Of a DNA stretch of 64,000 bases, positions 49,143 through 59,900 are shown one piece after another. This stretch comes from Theristus sp. LFF4_11 (Eukaryota; Nematoda; Chromadorea; Monhysterida; Xyalidae). The position numbers and the translations under genes are program-made. The notes beneath the pieces were generated by a model that was not told the origin of the DNA, searched no databases, and worked only from the letters and a program-made list of their open reading frames with translations. Where the stretch lies: contig JASANC010002903.1 in assembly GCA_030248135.1 (NCBI GenBank), positions 1 through 64,000 of the forward strand, written 5' to 3'. The first letter of the stretch is position 1. Every line of letters begins with the position of its first letter.

Positions 49143-50394
49143 CCCCTAACCCTACACCGGTTTAAACCAGGCCGCCATCGGTTTTGCTTTACCGAAGTTG
49201 AAACTTGAAACTTTTTGAAGTTTCAAACAAACAAACTACCGTAATTGAAAAAGAATCCATTTCCAAAAAAAATATCAATTCTGTGCCGACAAATCCAAAA
49301 CACAATAGTGCTAGGTCGGGATTCCAAAACTGCAGACAGCCAATTGCAGCAGTACGAAAGCGGCACAGTGACGGTTCTGTTTACTCGATAACACATTTCT
49401 CGTAAAACTACAAAGCTAAACCGGAGCTGGAGCTGATCCCTGATCCCAATGTTTCACCCCTTCAACAAAGCTGTCCATCAAGGCACTTTCACTTTGTTAA
49501 AAAGGCTTCACTTAGGATTAGGATTAGGTTTAGGATTAGGAACCTACAACGACTTCATTAGGATTAGGATTGGGCTTAGGATTAGGAACCTACAACGACT
49601 TCATTGAAACCGAACTAAACAACAAAACAGACTGTAAACTTGGCTTTGGTTTAGTAATGTAGGCAAAGCCACATTTCTGCTAAACGCGTTTTGAAGCTCG
49701 GTTTGGTTTGGTCAAAATTCAAGCTTTGGTTCAAACAAATTATATATTGTAGGCAAAGGAAGTGTACATATGTACACGCGTGCGTTTTAGTAATGACGCT
49801 TTAGGTGTGGTACAAAGGTGCACAATATCTTACAGCAAGGCACATAATTTTTTTTCAATTAGTCAAATGGTGGTCAACGCGCAAATAAATGTTGGCAGCT
49901 TTGTACTAACCAACTACCAATTAAACATTTAAAACGCGCTTCCAAGTAATTATAAAATGTTTTAAAGTGCTACTATTTTTGAAATGTCTTGACCCTGGGT
50001 TTCCGCCGGGTGCGTTAAGCTATAAGCTAAGCTTTGTGACACTCAAAACGTTCCAAAGTTGTTCAATCCAAAAATAAACTGGTAAAAGGTAAAATGGTCC
50101 AAACTTCAATCAAAAATGTCAATTATGTCAAAAACGTGCTGACTGTTTTTCAAGGTAATATCAAAGAAAATTTTTGTTGAACTTTCCAAAAATTGGATTT
50201 GTATTCATTCTTAAAAGTGATTTTTTGATTTCTGATTAGAGCTAGAGGTTGCTTGCAATGAATCGTTGTAGGTTCCTAAACCTAATCCTAACCAAGCCTT
50301 TTTTGAATTTTTTTAATCGACAAATATTTTTTCAGTTTTATAAAAATTTTGATTTTTTTACGTGTTTGCATAGTGCGGGGGGGGGGGGGGAAAA
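49143..50394. repeat. Repeat block with inverted TTAGGA/TCCTAA-rich ends
   Basis: Near 49494-49590 ttaggattagg words repeat after aaaaaggctt. At 50268-50312 the inverse (cctaatcctaaccaagcctttt) appears. The two form inverted ends about 0.8 kb apart. A fragment of the hAT-type core (caaagaaaatttttgttgaa) lies at 50162-50181. No gene. Confidence 0.5.
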
Positions 50395-50700
50395 AAAATT
50401 TTTTTTTTTTTATAAAAAATAAAAAAAGGCAAGGAGTATGCCCGTCTTCACCGGTTGCCACAGAGATGTTTTTGCTATCTATCTGAAAATTTTTGTCTTC
50501 GAAGACATAAAATGAGTCAATTTTTGACCAAAATTGACCATTTTTGTTAAAATACGCGTTTATACTTGATTTTTAGTGTATTTTTAGCATTATTTTGCTG
50601 TTTTTATAGCTTTTTAGCGTTTTAGCTATCTATCTTTCAAATTTCAAAATTTTGACCGCCCCCCCCCCCCCCAGAGTCCCCGGGCCCCCCCCCCCCCCCC
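50395..50700 (-). repeat. Inverted copy of the 47765-48235 repeat, flanked by poly-G and poly-C
   Basis: The reverse complement of this stretch matches 47870-48110, including atgtcttcgaagacaaaaat and caagtataaacgcgtatttt. It is bordered by a G run at 50377-50390 and C runs at 50660-50700. Confidence 0.7.
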
Positions 50701-50908
50701 TTTTTTTTTCGTGTTTGTAAAGTTTTATAAAAATTTTGATTTTTACGGGTTTGTAATTTGTATACATTCTTAAAAGTGATTTTTTGATTGATTGATTGAT
50801 TGATCATTCACACAAACAAAAAGGACATTTTCAGCTTGCAAAATTCTCCTGTTTTCTTTTTTCGGCCATGAAAGACAAAGATTCGTGAAACGAGCCAGCC
50901 AGTCGCAT

Positions 50909-53900
50909 ATGGCCAAAAAGGCGAAGTCGTCGAAAGTGAAAAACCACCGTCACCATCATCACGTGAAGCACGGCGGTGGCAAGAATGCGCTGCTGAACTC
51001 GGCGAACAGTACCGACGTGAAGAACGATGAAATGTCAGCTGACCCGCTCGGAAAGAGCAGCAACAATTGGGGCGACGACGAACGGACGTCAGCCGAACGC
51101 GACTTTGGGCCGACCGAAAACTCACTCGACGATTGTACAAAGGCGTCATCGTCGTCGTCGGGTTCAAATTCGGCGAAATTGCTGCGCTCTCACGTGGTGA
51201 AAGTGGCCGCGAACGACAGCAGTAATCCTGAAGACAATCATGACGGATCGAGTAAGAAATTGGTGGCCTATGATGAAGTCAGTTCGGAGTCCGACTCTGG
51301 CGATTCATCGGGTGAGAAAGCGAAACCGTCAAAATCGAATCGTGCTAAAAATGTCGACCTGAAATCTCGGGTAAAGAATGGCGGCGATGGTGGCGTGGAG
51401 AATGATGATGCAAACAATAAAACATCGGCAACAACAACCGCGTCCGGCGGATCGGGTGGATCAAGTTCAGGATCGAGCTGGCGAAGACGAAAGAATCGCA
51501 GCTCGACAGCGACAACCAGCGGCTTGTTGTTTGCTGCCAAAACTGAACGACTGGAAGGGGAACTGGTTGGTAAACGTGCAGTTCACATTGCCAAATGTTA
51601 TTTTGGATACGTGTGCTCATGCTGTGTTAAGAGTTTGTTGGCGCATATTTTCTGGAATATTTCGGTAACTCAAGGCTCTTTTGTACTTGACGTATGCAGA
51701 CAAACGTCGACGCACGTCAGGTCGTATGAACATGAACGGTGGTACTTTATAGCATATCTAACTGGCTGATTGGTTGGAGAACACGTGTTGCATGCATTCT
51801 GTGCAAACCAAACTCTGCCTCCACAGCAGACCATGGACAGAATGCATGCACCAACCGATCAGCTAGTTGGGTGTGTTTTTGAGGCAGACTGTTCTGGGTT
51901 TTCAAAGATGAAGCATAGCATTTCATTCTTTGTCAGAGGAATATTAATGATGCATGTGAAGTAAAGTTAGCCGTTGCCTTGCCCTTCAGTCTTCCACCAA
52001 AGCGTCACTCACGAAATCGTCCAAAAGCCGCCGTGTTGTGCTGAAAGAAGACGATTCACACGACGAGGAGGACGGGAAAGCTGAGAATCGCAGATGGCGA
52101 CGACAGTCAACCGACGAAACGGGTACAAAAGCGACCGGTTCACACGCAAACACTCACGACGCACAGCTCACGCGCGCAGAAGAGTCGCCCAGGAAACGTA
52201 AACCACCCGAACAATATCGAGCTGAATTGAGACGTACATCTGCGGCCGGCTCGGCAGAAAATGCAACCGAAACAAAAATTGGTGATAATAATGAAAATTG
52301 CTCAAATACAATGGAGACGACCCGGTCGAAATCGAAGGAAACGCAGATCGTGTCGAGTTCAGCCGTGGACGTTAGGAAATCCGAAGCACCACCGCCGCGC
52401 GCTCCCGTCGATCGAACAATGAGTGCGGGCGAAGCAATGATGGACATTGACAGTGATCATACACCGGTTAGAGAGAAAATAGTGGTTTAGGCTGGTTTCC
52501 ATTATTGGGTTTTAATGTTTTTCCCAACTCGATCGCCGATTTGACACCCTCAAGTAGCACATTTAGGTTTGGTTGATACGATTAAAGGCTAGTTTGAAGG
52601 ATAGATTGAACAAAATGACAAAAAGGACTCACTGTCTCTGCAAGTTGGGTTCTACAGTTGCCGTCCACTTCATTCTCCTAAAACACTGGTTACTTGCATG
52701 CAAAACTAAAACAAAAAACTTCGCTGTGAAAATTTTGAAAAAAAAACTTTAAAAGCCTGTCTTTTTCAGGATTTTTTCACCGGTAAATTGCGTTGGAGAA
52801 ACTTTTTTTTGGAAACACGAATTTCTTGTCACCAACCTTAAACAAGACAATAACACTTATGTCAAACGCCTAATCCAATTCAAAAAAAATATTATCCCTT
52901 TTCAGGTTCGAGACGAGCCCGGATACGACGAGTCAACTGCATCGACTATCAATCCAAAAAACCCACCAGACGACAATGCAACCAGTCGAACTCGCCACGA
53001 TCAACGCCGAAACGGTTCGTCGTCGTCGTCGCCGTCGAAGGAGGGCAGCGAGGAGCACAAAGTCATAGACGAATGGCCGAAACGGCCGCAGGAGCAGCAC
53101 AGACGGGGCAGCACCGCCAGCTCGCCCAGCCCACCGGCTGCGTCGAAAACGAAAACCCCGAAACATCATTACCACCATCATCGACACACAAGCAAACACG
53201 CTGGCAATACTGATTATTTTGATCGCAGGTTTGATTTGACGATGTCCACAACTCTGTATTTAGTATTTTTTTTCACGTAGAGAGTGATTTTTTTTGTACA
53301 TAACGTAATCATGTTTCTGCTTGAACTGAACTTCCCGAATCGGATCAGCTTCTGACGAGTTTTCACAGTTTTTTGACACACAGAGTTTTCACTTGTTCTG
53401 TCAGTGTTCACTTTCTAAACACTATCAGTTGTCTGTTCACTATCCCTTTCTGGCCAATGGCTTGGTCTGCATTGTGACGCTCAGCGTTCATTCATTGGTT
53501 TTTTTTTCTACCGGTACCTTCGGTTTTCTGGAACCGGTGGTTGAGCTAATTAGAGAGTAACGATCTATAATTTTGCTCAGTAGCACCGAATTTGCTGCTC
53601 GCTCTGGCGGGGGCGGCCGCCCACGGACTCCGCCGATGCCCGCGTCATCCAGCAGCCAACCAGAGCAGCACCATCCGGCAAGTCCCGCTGGTTATGCGGC
53701 AAAGAATGCGCGCGGCCACCACAGTCCCGGCGACGAGTCGAGTCGCACACCGCCGCCGTCGCAACACCGCAAGCGGCCGCACACGCCCGACTCGCAGCAG
53801 TCGAACGTGCTGCCGTCATCGTCGACCTCGACGTCCGGTGGCACCAAGAAACGCTCGCGACAGTCGCCTGGCAGCAGACGCTCCGGCGCAAGCACGGGCA

Positions 53901-56900
53901 CTCCGCAGAGTGGCAGCAACGTAACGGGTATGGGTGTACCCGCTGCTGCTGACGAACGCGCACGACGACGCACGCCCACGCCGCCCGTGCAGCAGTCGGT
54001 TTATGTGAGTAGTTGTCGGTTTGAGTTTGTGTTGTAGATCACTGTCGATTTATGTCGCTTTTTCAACGAAGCCATTCTTTTGGTGCCAAATCGTACTACA
54101 GTAGGTACGGTAATCACAATTACGGTATCTTTAAATTAACTGTCTTAACCGGGTAACATTGAGCTTTCAAGTCAAATGCAAACAGTGCAGTTTTTTAGTT
54201 GTTGCTAAGAATAAGTAGTTTACTTAATGGCAATAAGACAATCACCTGCTGCTGCACAAACGGTTTCGCCTTTCTGAATTTTCCTGATGTCCTCTCTTTT
54301 CTTGCAGATTTCGTCGCGCGGCCCGCGCACGCCCGACCGTGAGCCCGCGATGCCCGTGGTGCCCGCTGGCCGCGAACGAAGCAGCAGCAGACACCGTCGC
54401 CACGAGCGACCGCATTCTTCGTCGTACCGCTCTGCCGGCTACCGCGACAGTCCGTCGTCGTCGCACAAGCGATCCGCCAAAGAGTTGGTTTTATCAGTTT
54501 TTTTTTGACTGTTTTGTTTTATTGCTTTTTGTTTTGTGACTATGTTGTCTTTGCTTTGTTGGGTTTTTTAATGCTTAGTCGAATTGTAAAATGTATTGTT
54601 AATACTTTTTGGACGGAGCGAAACATTACCAAACATGTCACATGCCGAATGGAACCGAGCATTATCAACCTCGCTCTTATGATGCACTCACAATTTTTGT
54701 CTTGCTCAATTTTATTGTGGCGAGCTGCTCATTTCCTACGCCCACATCACAAAAAAATGTAATTTTCAATTGAATCACGCATCTTATTCAAATGAATCGT
54801 ATCAAATTTGTAAAAAACATACTAAAGAATTTTTACCTAAAAATGCTATTGACACAGCCATACTTATTTATTTGTAAATAAAAATAAAATAAAAAAGCTA
54901 TCATTCAGCTTAACTTTGTTGCTATAATATTTCTCCCAAAATTGTTTGTGCTTGTTTTAATGTTATTTTTTGGAAAACGCGTATTTTCCACAGTCGCGCG
55001 TTTTATGTGATCTCGAGCACAAATCATTGAGATTGAAACAAAAATATTTTGAAAGTGGTGCGCAAGCGCTCACTTGTTTTGTTTACAAAATGCTTGTTAT
55101 TTTGTCTCGGAAATTGCACAGGTTTCTGGTGGTCCATCACCATTTTTCTTTTTCTTCTTCACGAACGAACCGCTGCAGTGGGCCACTTGTGCTGAATTAG
55201 TAATTTAGAGAATCATTGATCATAAAATTGAAATGCTTTTTCTCTAACAATGCGCGCGAACATGAAAGCGATCATACTGAATGAATGCTTTTTTCTTACT
55301 GTTACTTTACCTTGCCGTTCAGTGTTCGGAAAACAAATTCTACCGAGTACCTAACCCTGACAAGCACTTTTTAACTTTTATCCTCGTCCAAGTCGTCCTA
55401 GTCGGAAAGAATACTGTGCACAATTTCGTTCCACACGACTTGAATCCAATGGTACACACGCGCAAAAACACACAGGCGCTGTTGCGTTGCGTGTATTGCC
55501 AGTGTGTTTGTGTTGGGACATTTGTGTACTGTACTGCGTCTATTAAGGGGCATTCTTAAAACCGGATTCATTCTTAATTCACTAAATGCTGCTTCATGAA
55601 TGTGAGAATGCCGCTTTACATGCATCAAGTTCGCTGTTTGCGGTATCGCTATGTAGACGCACATCATGTTCATGATTGCCAATGTGTCTGTGTGATTATT
55701 GTTTCGTTTCCTCCCACGTTTCCATCCAGTGTTGTTGCGTCTATACACCACTAGACCTAGAGATGTAAGGGTCAAAAAAAATTTTTTTAATTTTTTTTTA
55801 AAAAGTAAAAAAAATGAGCATTTTTTTATTTTTTTATTAAAAATTTTTGAAATTTTTTCTTTAATGTGCCCTGAAAATGCCGTTTTTGGCATAATTTTTC
55901 GAAAGTTCAACAAAAATTTTCTTTGACTTTACCTTGTCACTTAGTCTTCAACGCTGCAGGTGGTATTCTGGATTGATTTATCGACTGTTTTCAGCCTTGG
56001 TGAGTGATGATCGACTCGCGCATTGAAGTACCTGAGCGTCGCAAAGGCTAGTTCAACAAATTCCGATGTCGCTAAGGTGAGATAGAAGCAGAGAACTCAC
56101 ATTTACGCATCGTTTTTCAGGATCTCGAAAGGTGGAAATTGCACTGTCTGCCACTGCAAGCGTAACATCGTTGGTTGCTCGTTGCTGTTTCGCCTCGTGT
56201 CGTCAGCATGATCACACCGGTTTGTTGTGGAACTTGTTTCCATGTTATTTGAGGTGAATTGAGAGGCAAAACACGAGACGTGATGTCGTCGGTGGGAAAA
56301 TGGGGTCGCCGAAACCAAGTCTGAAATTTTCACCCTCCTCCCATATGAGTAGGGGTCATATGGTAAGTCGGTGGCTCCTCAGATGGTGATATTCGGACTC
56401 CCTGAAAAATTCTGAACAACTTTCATTTTTAAAAAAAAATTTAAAAAAAAAATTTTTTTTTAAGAAAAAAAATAGAAAATTTTTTTTTCTTGACATCTCT
56501 AACTAGACCTGCCAAGAAAGTTCGTTCTTCACAGGGAAAGAGATTACCAAAGTCATTGATTGCAATTGCAGAGGTCGCTCGGGGCGTTCACGGCGCTCGC
56601 GCAGTCGATCACCCCGCGGTGGTACCAGGAGGCGGGGTCAGCGGGGTACCACGAATGACGGCGGGGGCCGCAGGGGCAGCAGCAGTCGATATGATGAGGG
56701 CACTGGCAGAGGGGGCAGAAGAGACGGCGACAGGAGAGGACACAAGAGGGGTCGGTGTGGTACAGCGCAAGTAGCTCATTGCACCAAGGGCCAGTTTTAC
56801 CAAAAAGAACTTAGTGCAGTCAATTTCTATACAATCAGTTTCTATATTATATGCAACTAGCTAATTGGTTCGGACCGGGGTCACGTGATGCGTGCTTACT

Positions 56901-59900
56901 GTGGAGGTAGAGTCTGTCATGTACAGAATGCATGCATCATCACGTGATTACCACCAGCACCAACCAATCAGCTAGTTGCATGTGATATCGAAATAGACTG
57001 TGGTACAAGTCCAGTAGTGCTACACCACTAAGCGCCTAAATGAATTCACGAGACAACATTCCAATTTATTCACATCACGGTTAAGCGCAGACGTTGGTGA
57101 ATCAGTTCATGTGAAAAATGAAACTGTAACGCTTCTTTGTTTCAGTCTGGTAGAGTTAGTCTGTAGAGCTCAATGGTGTAGTAGTACTATTGGACTGCTA
57201 AGTTTTGTATAAGACTGGCCGCAGGCCTGGTTGACCGATTGAATTTGTAGTACGCTGCACAAACAGTAGCGCAGCAGTTGTTCTCATTTGGTCTGTAATT
57301 ATCTGTATGGGAGATGATCAGGATTTCGCTGGAAACACAGTCTGTCCAAGCAAAACAGTCGCTGCACGTGTACAACGAAACAGTAGCAATCGACAGAGCC
57401 GAGCAGTCTGTCCTAACGAGCCGCACTTTTGCCCATGCAGCAGCCCGCTCCCGTTCGCGTTCCCCCCGCAAGTCGTCCTCTCGGCGTCACCGATCACCCT
57501 CCACGTCCTCGTCGTACTCGTCGCGCAGCACGTCAAGCACCGACTCGGACGGACGCAAGTCGCCGACGCCACGGTCAACCACGGCCGCATCGGCCGTGCC
57601 ATCCGCAGCCGGGTACCCGGCGACAACGATCGCTGGTTGGTGAAGCGCCGATTATTTGCTGTATTGTGATGTTGTGCGATGGTTTGGTGATTCTAACGGT
57701 AAGCATGCTGATTGGTCAGATATTTCGTGGCGCTTCACTTAACATTCATGGTGAAAAACGCAGCAGTTCTTCCAGTTTGCTTTATTAACTTCAAGTGTTG
57801 TTTGGAGCATTCGTGACGATACCGTTATAAGCAACCAAATCAGAGTATCAACTTTGTGATCAACTTCAGCGACCGTCTACGACCCGTCGGGCTATGCGGC
57901 GCAGCACGAGCATCTACAGCACTGGTACCAGTACCACCAGCAACAGCAGATGCACTATGCAGCCGCAGCCGCTGGCTTGGTGCAGCCGCAGCAGCCGAAC
58001 ACGAACATTCAGTACGCCTCGATGAACATGGTACGCTCGCAGCATGGCTCGCTCTACTGGTGTTGAGTGGCGGTTGCGAATGATGAACTGATTGGTTCGA
58101 TTTCACAGAATACTAATGGCAGCCAATCAGACAGACTGGAATGCTAGTGATTGGAACTTCATTTCGGATTTGGAAGTTCAGACGATCGAAAATCTCGAAA
58201 AAGTTTTCATGAGTTACTTTTTTTATCAGAGTGTTCCACCGCCGCCGTACGCAATGCCAGCCCCGCCGTTACCACCAACCGGTGAGTGGATCTCAAACTT
58301 ATAATTTTTTAGGATTTTGACTGGGGGTTGGTTATTGTCGGTTGAACGGCCACACAAGCGCGTGTTTGGCCATCAAACCTATGGACGTACAGTCTGCCTC
58401 CGTACAGGTGCAAGCCGTCAGACCATATCACACATGAAAATAATGCGTCAGACCCATGACGTTGCAGCATTTCAATTCTAATCTGCGGTCTACCTGTTTC
58501 GACTCACCCTTTCCAACGATACAATCAATCAATCAGGGCAAAGATTACTGATTTGATCACTGCTTTACTCCACGCTACATTTCTTCCATTCGTTTCAATC
58601 GTTCAGGTCTAACGGACACGTCCGTCCTGCCGCCACCACCACCGCCGCCAACGATGCAAGTGCCCGTTGCAATGCAGCCACCGAACGTATCCGCTGTTGC
58701 TGAGCCGTCAGCTCAACCAGCAGCCTCCGTTCCGCCGCCACCCGCGACTGCTGTCGAAAAGCCGAAACAGTCATCGTCACATCCGAAGATGCATCTCGCG
58801 ACGTTGCCCGCATTGCCGATGCCACGCATCAGCAGTAATGTTGGTTAGTGAATGGACTGAATGAACGATCGATGGGGTTCAGGCAACGAATCAGTGAGAA
58901 TCTTACAGGAAATCGTGTATTCGGGTTCGTGTCCTTACAATCTATCATCTCTCAAAAAAAAACTAAAAAATCGGCATTCTGTGCATTCAAAAATTTCGAA
59001 TCTGGTGCGCTGATTAGCTACATTGAGTTGAAATGACCAATCAGTCAACCCAAATCAATAGCAGTCAATCACATGATTGGTAATTACCAATTACCAAATC
59101 AGTTGCTGCAAACTTAGTAGAACTGTCCACTGATGTGACCCCTCTCTATTTATAGATCCCACCAGCCAACACCGCTCATCGACCGGCTCCAGACACGGCG
59201 ATGCAAGCAGCCAATCAGCACCGCTACAAAAAACCTCGCCCTCGCAGGCGTTGCCGCCCGTGAAGCCGGAGCTGCGCACGGACAGTGCCGTCGCGGCCGC
59301 CACTGGCATGGCATGTGCCACCAGACTGGCCAGCGGACGTGCCAGACCAATGTGAGGAGGGGTTTCTGGTTATTTTTGTTGAAAACCAACTTTGCTCTCC
59401 CCAAATTTCCTTTTGCCTAAAGTATTCCAATTCACTGTTAGTAATTTGAAATGTTTGCAGTGTGCTGAACTCGAATCGCAGCGGCGCGACGGCGTCCTGC
59501 AACTGGGGCAGTGGCTGCGTGGACAAGTACAAACTGCTGTCACAGATTGGCGAGGGCACCTACGGACAGGTCTACAAGGCGCAGGACACAACCACCAGTG
59601 AGTTGTTGCTGGATTTTTAAGAGATTTCGATAACGTTTTTCGTCTGTTTCTTCAATGTCGCTGTGTGCGTTTTCGAATGTTTAGAACGCTGATTGGTTGC
59701 GCTTCCGCCAGTAGCCAAGCTGCATTCTTTCTTCCAAATGGCATTCTTCATACCTTGATCACTACACCAAACAAGTTTCACATGTGTCGATCACAACCAC
59801 ACTCTGAGCTAGAATGTTGTTCAAATTTTGCTAAGAAACGGATTTCTCAACCTCGATGTGTTTCCAGATGCACTGGTTGCGCTGAAGAAAGTACGATTGG

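Noticed and set aside
49490..49600. Interstitial telomere array
   Set aside because: The hexamers are degenerate (TTAGGA, TTAGGT, TTGGGC), short, and present in inverted orientation at 50268-50312, so a transposon-end repeat is more likely.
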